Assembly (NCBI GenBank): GCA_021397835.1 | Contig: JAJFZO010000866.1 | Location: forward strand, 131,501 to 195,500 | DNA: 64,000 bases | DNA from: Moringa oleifera | Lineage: Eukaryota; Streptophyta; Magnoliopsida; Brassicales; Moringaceae | Direction of reading: 5' to 3' | In this document: positions 26,646-39,400 of the stretch, one piece after another | How positions within the stretch are numbered: position 1 is the first letter of the stretch | Layout: each line of letters begins with the position of its first letter | Made by a program: the position numbers and the translations under genes | Notes under the pieces: generated by a model | The model's database searches: none | Told to the model about the DNA's origin: nothing | Seen by the model: the letters and a program-made list of their open reading frames with translations, nothing else

Positions 26646-26745
26646 GCATGATGTTGGATGATGAAATCAATCAGACGGATTCCCATTGATTTTTCTCAAT
26701 AAGAGAAAAATGATATCACAACCAGCTACTTCTGACACATCATGC
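26646..26745 (+). ncRNA. C/D box snoRNA (predicted 25S rRNA 2'-O-methylation guide)
   Basis: Box C (ATGATGA, 26658-26664) and box D (CTGA, 26732-26735) are enclosed by a perfect 9-bp terminal stem, GCATGATGT (26646-26654) with ACATCATGC (26737-26745). Immediately 5' of box D, with one intervening base, AACCAGCTACT (26720-26730) is complementary over 11 nt to AGTAGCTGGTT, a segment I recall as conserved in plant and yeast 25S rRNA. The box D+5 rule would target the second A of AGTA in that segment. An internal stretch, CGGATTCCC (26676-26684), could be a second guide for GGGAATCCG in 25S, with a poor D' box (TTGA). It lies about 380 bp downstream of the predicted start of the site II/telo-box transcript. 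Confidence 0.75.
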
Positions 26746-26873
26746 TCCAATTCTTTTGTCGTGTTTGTTTCTTGGTTTTCTTTTCTTTTCTTTCCTTTCC
26801 TTTCAAATATGTGAAATTGGAAAAATTTTGTTGTTTCAAATGTTTTCTTTATTTATATAAAATTCCTCAAGGG

Positions 26874-26973
26874 ATGATGAAAAAGGTTGAGGCCAGTGAT
26901 GTGAATAAAATATTTGCTACTCTTGATGGAGATGATCTCCATCTGATGATTCATTATCCACCGAGATCTCTGA
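26874..26973 (+). ncRNA. Second C/D box snoRNA candidate
   Basis: Box C ATGATGA is at 26874-26880 and CTGA boxes lie at 26943-26946 (possible D') and 26970-26973 (D). The terminal stem is weak (only AAG/CTT near the ends) and I recognise no long rRNA complementarity next to either D box, so support comes from box spacing and position in the same transcript. A short inverted repeat (GGAGAT/ATCTCC) precedes the D' box. Confidence 0.35.
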
Positions 26974-26979
26974 GGCTTC

Positions 26980-29770
26980 TTTTTCTTTTTGTGCAAACTT
27001 TTCTTGTTCGTTTTTGAGCCAGGAAGAGAGGATCATTTGAAAACTTGTTTGGCATAATTTGAATAAGTTATACCATTTTGATTTATGAAGGGAACATTGT
27101 ATTCAACTTGTTTTTGTTGTGTGTTTTTCTTCTTCTCAGAAGCAAGAGCTTACAAGAGGCACACACCTCTGACAAAAATCCAAGTTTGAGGATAAAACAC
27201 ATGACGGGCTGCACTTTTTGACTGCCAATGCTGTCATGATTCCCTAACTTAGGATCATGTAAATACTTCCGAATGAATCTCAGATCAGGGAACTCCTAGA
27301 ATTATAAACTCTGGTTTCTAATAGAACTCCTTTTTTTTTTTTTTGTTTAATAACCAATCAAATTTTATTCATCCAAGTAAGCAGGGGTATTTTTTAGGAG
27401 CAGCAGTATATTATCTCTGTCTTCGTAATTTTTCAATGTTTTATGCGGTATATCAATCAAAAAGGGCAACCTTTCAATTGCTACCTAAGTTTTTATTTAC
27501 ATGATCATTAATTACATTTTTATTTTTATTATTTTGAAATGAGTTTTTTTTTTTGTATGTTTCATCACTTGGTTCATAGGATTTATGATTTTTAAAAAGT
27601 TTTTAATTTTGTTTTCCTCAAATAAAATACGCCAGCATTTTAAGTTGAGTATAAAATTGTAAAAAAAGCAATGAGTTTGTTTTCTTTTTTTTTTTGGGAG
27701 TTTACATGTTTCTCATGTTAATTTATAAGTTTAATTATTAACTTTCTTTAATGATTTTGTATAATTTAAGAATATTTTTATACTTTTTTAAAAAATTTTG
27801 CAGTCAAAAAAGATGGTCTGTTGGATGTCAAGTCATATTTACATAAACATTAACTTTTGTGTTTCATGGTTGGTTGGAAGCTTTGTTACGAATGGTAATC
27901 CATGCAAATATGTAAAATATTTTTGCCAAGTAAATTTTAATTTTTTAAGGTTAATTTATTTTCATGTATGTCTTATTTATTCTGTGATTGATTGTGGTTT
28001 AGTTTTTTTTTTTAATTATTTGATAATATTATTATAACAAATTAAAATTTTATGAAGTGATTGATAATTACAATCATGTCAGCAAGAAAGTTATTTTTCA
28101 TGTTTTTAATTTTTTTTGTAAATTGAAACAAAAATAATTTTAAGATGTTTTTTATTTCTGTTTTAAAAATTAAAAATCAAAAACTGTTTTTAAAATTAAT
28201 TTTAGCAAAAACAGTGTTATTAAATAAATTTTTATTTTTTAATTTTTAAAAACAAAAAACAATTAAAAAGTAATAATGGAACATGCTTTAAAGTTCTTGT
28301 GTTTATAAGATCTCATGAATGTTTTTAATCAGTTTTTGTCTGAAGCCATTTTATCAACTCCAGCTGCTCCTTTTTGTTTTTGTAGCAGATCCTTCAACTT
28401 TTTTTTTTTTTTTAAAGAAAAAACAAGCTTAAGTAATAAAAAATGTTTACATTTATAAATTAAATAAAACTAATTAAATTAATTGTATTTTATCAATATA
28501 TAAAAATGCTTAGTAATTCAACAATTAATTTTGGTCCTAATGTTTTTCTATCAATGAACTCTCTTATTAAATTCAGCTTCAATAGAGTGATGCATGGCTT
28601 GTCAAATCATCACCAGCTTTTTATTTTGTTGATGCAATCTGGGAGAAATCTTGTATGGAAGCAAAATTGAAAAAAAAAGGCTCTTCCACGACTTGAAAGG
28701 AGTGCATGCACAGAAGAAAAAGAAAATAATTTTAACCTCAAAGAAAAGCATACACTGAGGGAAAAAAAAAAAAAGGTTTAACCTGATTCTCATTTTTTTA
28801 TACTTTTTTTTTTTTGTTGAAAGATCCTCGTGATATAAAATTCTGTGCTCAATTTAAAGTAAGAACATGTGCATGATAAGGGTCTTTTGTCACTTTTCAT
28901 TTGATTTTAAAAAAATCATTTAAACTCTTAATTTTTGCTTACATTATCAATTGAATTTTGATTATAAAAACTAAAATTTATTTTTATTGATTTATAAGCG
29001 CTTTCTTCAAATTTAATCAGATTATCAATTTTCAGAGTGTACTTGTTTGCCTAATTGACTGGGCAAAAAAAAAAAAAGGAACTTTGTCATGGTATAAGGG
29101 AAAAGAGAGAAAAGACTTATCTCTTTATTATGAAATCAACTACTATTAAAAAATTAATTAGAAAAAAATGCAATATTAATGAATTCAGATTATTTGAATA
29201 AAGTGTTGGGTCATGTTGAGTCACATGATAGAGAAAATAGAAAAATTAGGTTTCCTTTGAGGAAAGAATGTGTATATTTTAAAATCACTGTTTTGCTCCT
29301 AATAGTTCTGAGTGACTAACACTAAATTAATGATTCAAAATTCGAATTAATATTTTTTTTTAGTATCAAAATTTAATTAGAAATATGAAATATTAAATAA
29401 TATTTACTTTTTTTCCTTTTATAATGCTAAATAAATAATCAATTGTATGTAAAGAAAAAACGGGAAAATGAAACTTCTGCCCTTAAACGCGGCCAGCAAA
29501 GAGCTGGATACAACTGCGAAGAGCCCATATTGAAGTTGAAATTCCTGGAATACCCTGATAGAATTGTCGACTTGGCATCTACAGTGGGACCAATTCGGGC
29601 AACTACTATACATAGATATCCACGCGGCCAGCCCTGCTGCCCATAAGCTGCAGGTCTCTGCTTCCCCTTCCGGATCAAACTCCCGACTGTCTCTCTCTCT
29701 CTCTCTCTCTCTGTTTCCATCTTTCGGCCAACAAAAGCCTCTCCCTCACCCCGCTCTCTCTTATCTTTCC
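26980..29770. other. AT-rich intergenic stretch
   Basis: No gene is recognised. It is mostly poly-T, poly-A and AT-rich sequence with short meaningless open frames. From about 29460 composition becomes mixed, leading into the TBP promoter with a CT microsatellite (about 29690-29711). Confidence 0.6.
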
Positions 29771-29781
29771 CACATATAAAA
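29771..29781 (+). promoter_or_regulatory. Candidate TATA box of the TBP gene
   Basis: CATATAAAAG follows a CT-rich stretch and precedes a pyrimidine-rich leader about 0.58 kb upstream of the TBP start codon. The leader may contain an intron, since the distance to the ATG is long. Confidence 0.5.
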
Positions 29782-30306
29782 GACATCTCTTCTCAAATCT
29801 TTCCCGCTCCTTTTAGATCTCTATTAACAACTACAAGAACAAACCAAGGTCCGGTCTTTTTCTCTTTATTCACCATGCCAATCATCAGATCAGGATCAAC
29901 GCTTGCTCTTTAAACTATCTTAGACTGAATTTAATCTTCTAATTGATGATCTTCTGCAACTTGCTTCTAAACATAGATGAAAAGCAAACCGAGAAGCATC
30001 GATCTTCAACTACAGTTATTCTTATTTCACGTTTTTATATATCCTCACATGCAAAAGCTTCCTTTCTTCTCTTCTTCTACTTTCTCCCATGGAGATCAAC
30101 TGAATATTTGTTCGCAACTTTTGGAAAAGCGTCTTTTGTAAGACTCTTTATTCTGTTACAGAACTTTTTTAACAGAAAAATGAAAACATGAATCTTTCAC
30201 ACTGTTTTAATCTGTTTTTATTTGGTGCCAATAGAACTAGGGTTTATTGCTGACTGTGTTGTCATTTGTCGATTTTGCTTCATGTCTATTAGAGCACACT
30301 CTCCAC

Positions 30307-30308
<2 letters not shown>

Positions 30309-30338
<30 letters not shown>
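30309..30338 (+). repeat. (GA)n repeat in the TBP 5' UTR
   Basis: A GA run of about 30 bases ends about 20 bases before the TBP ATG. GA repeats in plant leaders are binding sites for BBR/BPC GAGA factors. Confidence 0.9.
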
Positions 30339-30341
<3 letters not shown>

Positions 30342-30357
30342 CCAGGAAAGCAAAGGA

Positions 30358-32883
30358 ATGGCTGACCAAGGCGTGGAAGTGGGTCAACCGGTGGATCTCT
30401 CCAAGCACCCATCCGGGATCGTCCCCACCCTCCAGTGAGTGTTCCCTTTGCGCTGTCAATCAGCCCTCACACTCTCATTTATATTTGTGGTAGATTTTGT
30501 GATCTAGGTCTATCTCTTTTATTTATTTATATATTTCTGTTAACAAAAGCTGCAACTAGTTTACATGTCTTGTTCTGCTTTACTCATTAAATTTGTGAAC
30601 ATTGGACATTGTCATATCTTTCTCAAGCTACATCTTCCAAGTAATTTGAGAAAATCCTCAGGATCTTGCAACTGAAAAATGTGACAAGAGGTTTGGACCT
30701 GTTTATCTTGATATGAGTTACCTTGAATTAGTTAGTGCTTTGTTTGTTATTCTAGGAATATCGTGTCCACTGTCAACTTGGATTGCAAGCTGGATCTTAA
30801 AGCTATCGCCCTGCAAGCTCGGAATGCTGAATACAATCCCAAGGTTTGTGAAGTTTTTCCCATTCACAGGATATACCATTAAACTTAGTGCTGCCAACTT
30901 ACTCTGTGTTTAATAATTGTGAGTAGCTGCTCAATCCGTACCGCACAGCTTGAAGATACCATAAATTTTATTAAGATATGGATATCCAAGATGATTTGCA
31001 TATGTTAAATTTTATGGGGAGAGTGTCTCAAATATCATAGAAAAATGCAAGTTTATAGTTTGAATATGCAGTGTATATTATATCTTTCCGAAAAATTTAA
31101 TTTTTATGTTTGTCATTGTAATGTTCTTTCAGCGGTTTGCTGCTGTAATCATGAGGATAAGGGAGCCGAAGACCACGGCTTTGATATTTGCTTCTGGAAA
31201 GATGGTAAGTTTTTGCTGGAAGATACGTGGTTTTTATGACTGCTTTCTGTTTTTTATCTCTTTCTCTCTTGCTCCACTTGTCTATATCTATCCCTTTCTC
31301 ACAAAGAGATCACAAAGAGAGAACTAATATCTACTTCTAAAATTTGATTTGTTTTACATTGGATTGTACTATGCTAACTGTTGAAAAAACTCAAATATTA
31401 GTTATTTAATCGTAATTTGTGGTTAGGAACAGATTATTGTGGCAGAAAATTAACAAAGAATAAAGTCTCTTTAGTTGGTAGTTGAAGCCAATATACGTTA
31501 TCGCTCGTACTCTTGCACTTTTGTGTGATGGCTTGTTCTTCGGAGTTACAGATTTGCACTTCCCATTTGTGGATTTCACTGCTTAAACTGAATATTTCCA
31601 TTATTAATTTTGCATTATAAATATTGTTTGTTCTCATAGTGCTCTTTTAAATATTAACCGGTTAATCTGTTTACAGGTTTGTACTGGAGCTAAGAGTGAA
31701 CAACAGTCAAAATTGGCTGCTCGGAAGGTATTTGGTTCCTTTGTAGCATGTGTGTTTGTTTATGTTAACTTTCACTAAGATTGTTGGATAGAGATTAGGG
31801 AGCATGTTGATAGTTGGGATGCTCCTTGCATATTTTGTAGTATCAATACCATTGTTCATTATTTCAGCCTAACAGGGAATTTGGTCTTTTCAGTATGCTC
31901 GAATTATTCAAAAGCTTGGTTTTCCAGCTAAGTTCAAGGTACTCATTTTTTTTCTGCTCTCTCTATCGCTATCTGTCTATGTACATGAACACATACATAT
32001 TGTTCACAGGCACGTGTGTTATCTACATGATGCTCATTCTCACATGACAAAGAATGATCACTTAAAGATTGATCCTCTATGTGATACACACTGATGCATA
32101 TATATGTGTGTATTGTGCTCACATTTCGAACAACAATCACGCTCAGTTATTCATAAATAAATGCGTATACAACACGGATAGATATGAGACACATACAGCC
32201 ACATGTGTAATATATATATTGCTCATGCTCACTGTACACAGAATGACCACTCTTGAACATACATAAATGCATACATATATTGCATACATATATGATAAGA
32301 ACCTTTGGAAAACCATACCTCATAAGCTAGTTCTGAGGTGGGAGAATGCAAACCTTATAACTCACAGGCAAGAAGCACATGTTTTCAATGTGAGATCAAA
32401 TCCTATACCATCATGTAGGATCCTAACAATATAGTACATACATGTATGTTTGTATTTGTATGTGTATATGATGTTTGTGATGCTTGTGGAGTTGTGGCTT
32501 ACATTACAAAAGAAGAATCACTTATGGACCCATATGTACGTATAATACACACATGCATATGCGTATATATATGTATGATGCTCATGTTTTTTTTTAAAGA
32601 TTACTTGTATACATAACGCATACATATAATACACACATAGGTATGCCTATACACGCATAGACGTGTATATATAGTTATATATGATGCTCTTGATGCTCGT
32701 GCTCACATTACAAAGAATCATCACTTATCTATATACATAATATATACATATAATACATGTGGGCGTGCGTGTATGTGTGTGTGAGTGTGTGTGTGTGTGT
32801 GTGTGATGCTCTTGGTGCTTACAGAGAAGGATCACTTGAACACATAAATTCTTGCATATACACACATACATATGTTTTATGAA

Positions 32884-32917
<34 letters not shown>

Positions 32918-33400
32918 TGTATGTATAATGCTATAATGCTTGTGTTGACATTGCAAAGAATGATCAATGTGATTCTCATGCTCACATTACAAAGACTGAT
33001 CGTCATGATGCTCGTGCTTGCATTACAAAGAATGATAGTCGTTATATGCATGTATATGTATAATGCTATAATGCTTGTGTTGACGTTACAAAGAAGGATC
33101 AATGTGATGCTCATGCTCACGTTCCAAAGAGTGATTGTCATGATGCTTATGCTCGCATTACAAAGAATGATAGTCGTGATGCTCGTGCTTACGCTACAAA
33201 GAATGATCACTTATCTATATACGTAAATATGCATGTATGTGTGCGTGTATATATAACACACATACACACAATATGTGTGTGTTTCTATTTATAAATGATA
33301 CTCGTGTTCACATTACAAAGTAGTACCATCATGATGCTTGTGCTTTACAAAGAATGATCACTTATCTTATACATACATTACACAATCATGTGCATTGTAC

Positions 33401-33444
<44 letters not shown>

Positions 33445-35117
33445 CTCATGATATAAATAAATATATACACATTATATAAAGAACAATCAGTTACTATACA
33501 TTAAAACATGCATATAGTACACAGTTAGACATACTCATAAGTGTGCGTGTATATATGAGTATAATGCTCATGCTCACTTTACCAAGAATGAAATCGCGAT
33601 TCTCATAGTGACCTTACAAAAAATTATCCCTTTTCTACAAATTTCAATACATACATATTGTACACACACAGATTTGTGTATATACATGTATATATAATGC
33701 TCGCGATGCTTGTGCTCACAAGGGATGATCACTTATGTACATAAATACATACATGTAATACACACAACATGTGTGTGTGATGATTATGCTATATTACAAG
33801 AATGATCGTCATGATGTTCGAGCTCACATTGCATAGAATGATCACTAATCTATATACATAAATGCGTATGTATCATACAGATAAATATATGTGTGTATAT
33901 ATATACACATATATATGATGCTTGTACTCACATTACAAAGAATGATCACTTAAGAGTGATGCACTTCTTCACATGAATCTTTTAATCTCTCTTTGTCCTG
34001 CCTAAAGCTATCATTTTGTGGTTACCATGTATGTAGGATTTCAAGATTCAGAATATAGTTGGCTCCTGTGATGTCAAATTCCCCATAAGGCTTGAAGGTC
34101 TTGCATATTCCCACGGTGCCTTTTCAAGTGTAAGTGATCACTGCATGGATGTGTTTTTGCCCTGACAAAGGAATGGTTGATGCTTGCAGTTCAGTCCTGC
34201 CAATGTTCCAATCGTTGTTCTTTTTGTTCATGTTTTCTTTTTCTTTTTCTGTCTTCTTCGATGTTATGCTTAATGTTTGCATCCCCTTCTGAAGTCATTG
34301 GCACTGCCCGCGAGGAAGTTTTGCATCTTTCGACTTTTAAGTTGGAATTGGTTTGTGAATACTATGATTGAAACTTTCATAGCTTGAAATTACTCCACTT
34401 TTTATGACACTCGAAATTTAACCATATTATGCTATTCAAATTTTTGCAATGTAAGGCTAGCAGCTGGCTCATGTATTGTATGTCTCTCAAATTTTGGTTG
34501 TCAGTATGAACCCGAGCTGTTCCCAGGATTAATTTATCGAATGAAACAGCCAAAGATTGTGCTGCTTATATTTGTGTCAGGAAAAATTGTTATTACTGGG
34601 GCTAAGGTAGTATCCAGTTACTTTCTTTATATTTCCTATTAATTATATATGCTATCCGTAGGCGGTTATCTAATCAATCTTGTTTCTTGAATTTGACAGA
34701 TGAGAGACGAGACTTATACAGCTTTTGAGAATATATATCCAGTTCTTACTGAGTTTAGGAAGAACCAGCAATGGTATGACACTTGCCTGAATGCTCATGT
34801 TTGAAATCTGACTGCAGTTAAACTCAAGTTTGAAACTGTAGGTTCAGTTAAGACTTTCAACCTGACAGGTTATAGTGTAGATCCATTAAGTCCGAAAGCC
34901 AGAAGGCAAAGAATGAGAAAATGGGGCCTTTTAGTGTGTCTTGCACCCTGGGTAGGGGTGTGGGATAGGGAAAATTGTGATGTGCTGTGTTTATTAAATT
35001 TTTGTAAATAAAGGATGTAAAAGTGACATCTGTAGAGGGCTTTACTACATGTTCTATTATACCAAGTAAGTTGTTAGTGTTGACAAGGTTAATCATCCAT
35101 CGCCGTTTGATGGCAGA
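30358..35117 (+). CDS. TBP: TATA-box-binding protein
   Basis: Exons 30358-30434, 30756-30843, 31133-31204, 31677-31727, 31894-31938, 34037-34129, 34505-34606, 34700-34773 and the final base 35117 give 200 residues, the usual plant TBP length. A short N-terminus (about 25 residues) precedes the two direct repeats of the saddle domain, which start at [14 protein letters not shown] and [14 protein letters not shown]. The four DNA-intercalating phenylalanines fall at F57, F74, F148 and F165, the same positions I recall for Arabidopsis TBP. It nucleates TFIID and also serves Pol I and Pol III factors. Intron 5 is 2.1 kb and filled with a degenerate repeat array. The last intron splits the stop codon: TG ends at 34773 and A is at 35117. 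Retaining that intron would extend the protein by about twelve residues. Confidence 0.97.
31950..33960. repeat. Degenerate tandem array inside TBP intron 5
   Basis: About twenty variants of a core resembling CATTACAAAGAATGATCACTTA are spaced by ATGCTCGTGCTCA-like words and long TATACATA/ACACAC tracts. A tighter sub-array of shorter units lies at about 32920-33210. Copies vary in length and spacing, so it is old. It fills nearly the whole intron and makes long spurious open frames on both strands (32725-33210, 32852-33226). Confidence 0.85.
33403..33442. repeat. (TA)n microsatellite
   Basis: An AT dinucleotide run of about 40 bases within the intron array. Confidence 0.9.
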
Positions 35118-36416
35118 TATTTGCGGCAGGAACTGGAAGATTAATTTTCTTCCTGGAGATTTTGAAGCTGGATAACCTTGCACATTATTCTCAGGCCGTG
35201 TACTGTAAATATGAAGGAGACTGCCTACTCTCTCTTGGCCTAGTTATCTTACATGTACTTGGTAGTATAACACTTAAAGTGAGAAATAATTAAAGTTTTT
35301 AATTTCTTTTTTTTTTTTTGGGGTGGGTGGCGGGGGGGAGAAGGGGAAGGTTGGTTTTAATGCACCAAGTAACATGACATTGAACAAGAGAAAAAGAGAG
35401 AATATTATGCACTGGGAGTCTCTGACAAATTATAACCTATAGAATCTGTTGTTGTATAGGTTTGTAATGAAAGACATTGTATTTAATGTAGCCAAATTCT
35501 TTGGATGTCCTACTGGTTTGCTGTTTGCAACTTGTTCTGGTTTGATCCTTACAAAGTTTGACAAATCTTCTTGGATGTTGGAGTCTGGTGTTTTTTATAG
35601 TTGGCTCTTGATGGTAGGCTTCTACTTATTCAATCTTTTATTTCCTTGATAAAATAGGTCAGAAAGGGAGAAACAAGGCCACTGGAAAAAGTAGGGGAAT
35701 CGCCCATCTGAGTCCTCTAACTCTCATTAAAGAATAGCATTGAGCCTTGTTGAGGTTGCCATCATAAACAGTCCTCCCCAATAATGCGATAATAAAGGTT
35801 TGAATGCATGCATAATCTATGTTACCCGGAACCATGATGAATTTGAAAATCTTCATGACGGAGCTCTTTATCTCAAGCCTTCCAACTGTGCATTTCAAAA
35901 ATCTAAATTTTTTCAGTCTTCAAATCCCAAGCCACCGATTTTCAATGAAAGGAGATTGGTCAGGATGCATGATGAAGCCAGAGCAACTCCTAATTCTGCA
36001 AAGCCAATGAATTCTTACCAGAGCCACCTATAATAAAATAAAGTTAAGAGAAAACCTGGCTCAACAACAAAGTCGTAAATCCATTGAGCTCTTTTGCTTT
36101 CCACTTCAAAAAACCACTTCCACTTTATTTATCTGTTTCTTATTGAATGTATAAAACTTAATGACAAATCCCTTTTCTTTCCTGCAATTTCTGATTTAAT
36201 TTTTTTTAACAAGCAATCTTTACTTTCAGTATATCAACATTTCTGGCAGCAAAAGACAGAACATACATTCCTTTCATTCCTCAACTTCCAAGGAACATTG
36301 ATAATCCCACCTCCTCGGTCTCCATCTTTATCAAAGTCATATGAATACAAATGTGCACAATGATAAAGATAATATCTATCTAAAGTAAACCATAGAAGTT
36401 TAGATTTGCTTATGTG
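35118..36416. other. Convergent 3' region between TBP and BCKDH E1 beta
   Basis: It holds the TBP 3' UTR and the 3' UTR of the BCKDH gene from the other strand. Short open frames (35449-35649, 35800-36033) show no recognisable domain. Confidence 0.55.
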
Positions 36417-39400
36417 CTAGAAATTTACAGTTGATTTGATTGCATCCAGTATCTGCACCACAAGTGGAATCTGTGTTAGCAAAAATGATTTGATGTTTAC
36501 ACGAGAATGCCAAGTTGAAGAAGAGAATAACTTACTTTGTTCTTGGTGGGCATATAAAAGGGTTCAAACACAAGAGGAAATGGAGTGTCCAAACCGCAAA
36601 CTCGGGCTACAGGGGCTTCCAACTGTATGCCATGCAAACAATTAAGTTATTGACAGCCCTTTAGTTCATATAAGTTCTCAAAAAGTGCAACAAAAGTATA
36701 CAATGAAGGCAGCTTCTTTTTCTTATAATCTGCCACAGAGGGGGGAGGGGAAAGCAGTAGGTAGTTCTTCCAGTCAAGTAAGCAGAGACCAATTAGAGTC
36801 CCATAAGTTGAGGAAGAGAGTTACCAACAAAAGCAGCAGCAACCTGCCCATCCAATTATAGTACAATGAAGACTGATAATAAGGGCTCCTTTCTAATGGA
36901 AATTAATTCCTACAGCATGCTGCGTCTAATTCAGACCACCTATTTCAACTTGTATTAGTTGCAACCTGAATCAGTTTAAAAACCCTTACACAGAGGAAGT
37001 ACCAAAAAGTAAGTAATACAACACCGGTTAACTCATAGAAACAAGCACATCAAGCTTATTAAAAGGGAAACAAAAAGAAAAGACATCAGACAAGCCACAC
37101 AAACGAAAATAGTGGTTACCCTCAAGAAACATCGTTCCACAATAGAAGCAGAGATTTCAGCACCAAAACCTCCAGTTACGGGAGCTTCATGACTAATCTA
37201 CAAAGAGGCCAACAAAATCACCTGTTACAATACCAACCACTTGCAGTGGACAAATTGGACAAAAAGATCCTACTCACAAGAAGTCTTCCCGTCTTTCTGA
37301 CAGAGGCCTCAACTGTTTCTTTATCCCATGGTATTAGAGTTTTCAGGTCTATCAATTCGCAAGAAATCCCATCCTGCATAACAACATGGATAAGTCCCTA
37401 TCCATCACAATGATAACACTATACTAAACCTGATGGAATATCAGTGATTATGGATTCTGGGTCTTGATCATAATCATGCTACAATTTCTGAGAACTTTAA
37501 AGGACAGGGTGCAGATTCACACCCGAGTAAAAGCTAACCACTATGCAATTCATTCATAGTTCTGAAATTATATTTGGTAGGTGTGACTAATTGCTACAGT
37601 ATGCATAATGGAAAATTTTGACATTAACTCTAAAAGGAACTTTCCCTTGCACCCGTTCATGGCAAAAGGTTCTTGTATCAAGCCACAGAACATGAGGATC
37701 TTGAGTGTGGGAGTGCTAACCCTTATTATGTAGCTCACGATGACCAAGTCTCATCAAAAGAAAAATGGAACTATTTTGTCGCGAAAGAGATCACTAACCT
37801 TTTCAGCATCAAGACAGGCTTGTTCCATGATAGATAACTGTGCACCCCACCCAACAAGGGTTATGTCACTGCCTTCTCTAACTACCTAGTGTTGCACTCG
37901 CAATTATGAGTTTTTTATCAGAATTATATCACTTGCAATCATGCTTAGATTCAGAATTCTGATCTAGAAATAGAATTAAAGAGAGGATACCTCTGCCTCA
38001 GATAAAGGCAACATATAGTCATGCTCAGGGACCACTTCAACTGCCAGCCGGTAGAGCCACTGAAGATCCAAACCATCAGTGTGGTTTGGACTAAAACTGT
38101 TTGATATAGTTTATGTGAATGATACATTTAATCTACGAAAAAGACAATACCTTTGGTTCAAAAAAGACAACGGGGTTTGAATCACGAATACAAGATAACA
38201 GTAACCCTTTCGCTTGACTTGGACTTCGAGGGATGACCACCTAGTCAACAATTACTCTTTAGTGATTTGATAGTATGCACTCTGTACTTCAAATGGGAAA
38301 TGCAAGATCCTTATCATGAAAAAGGTTTTAGGAACCAATATAAAGTGTCACAAATATAACTGATGTCTTCAAACTCGTGAAAATTCAGATGACCTTAAGG
38401 TGGGTTGATAACTGGAGAGTGGTGCAAACAGAAAACAAGGGAAACATGATGCACATAACTTATTAGTACTTATCTTGGCAGAGATACTTCGACACTTTAA
38501 TTTCTTTGTTACAAGTAGGATATGTTTACATAAGTCTCATGAATATTTCGATATGCGAGAGGATGAAGTAAATGATGAAACATCTTTTGACAGGTACAGA
38601 AGTACATAATATTTGCTGCTTTTTTTCACTAATTCTTTGGTTGACATTGTCAGTATACCACGGTATTGGGAAAAAACCACCTGAACTAGGCATTTTTCGT
38701 ATTCAAGATGTGGATATCTACCAAAAACAACACGTGTAAAATTTGAATAATGTGATGGCTCCTAAAGGGGCCCATAGCCCCACAAAGGAAAAACGAAGAA
38801 AAGAAGAGAAGAACAAGACTAACTTATAAAAAGGAAAATTACTTTGAGTCCAGGAACATGGCAAAAGAAAGCTTCAGGTGATTGTGAATGATAATGTCCA
38901 CCATGACCAACAGCTCCATATGGGGCCCTTATTGTCAGACCTAGGGAGTCATACGAGACCTCATGAGGCCAGAAGAAAGGAAGAGAAAGGGGGGGTGGTG
39001 GTGAGGAGGGAGAGGAGAGGGGGATTGATTCTAAAAGGAAAATAAAACAGCAAGTTTGAAAGAGAAAAACAACAGATACCTCCACAGTTAAATTGATTCC
39101 CACTTCGGTATCTAAACTTTGCAGCTTCATTGACAATCTAATCAGTAGAAACTCTGTTAAAAAGCAGTGAACCACCGGAAGAAATAGAATTTAGCAATAG
39201 CAGGTGCTTGCCTGATCAAAAGCAGGATAAATATAATCTGCAAATTGAATTTCTGCTATTGCTCGATTTCCCTATGATGAGTGAAAATGGAAGTCATAGC
39301 AACAAATGAGATCAAATTTTCACTTAAGGCTTAATTTAGAACTTAGTGCAATCTTTACTTTAGCTTGTCACACTCACCATGGCAGAGAGACCAATGCCAA

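Noticed and set aside
26742..27017. 91-aa + frame covering the second C/D candidate
   Set aside because: It starts in poly-pyrimidine sequence and its only non-biased part is explained by the C/D box elements; no domain seen.
29439..29786. 115-aa minus-strand frame upstream of TBP
   Set aside because: It is rich in Arg/Glu from a GA/CT microsatellite and lies in the promoter; no family resemblance.
32725..33226. Long open frames of 161 aa (-) and 124 aa (+) in TBP intron 5
   Set aside because: Both are products of the tandem repeat: low complexity, repeating peptide words, on opposite strands of the same DNA, and inside a spliced-out intron.
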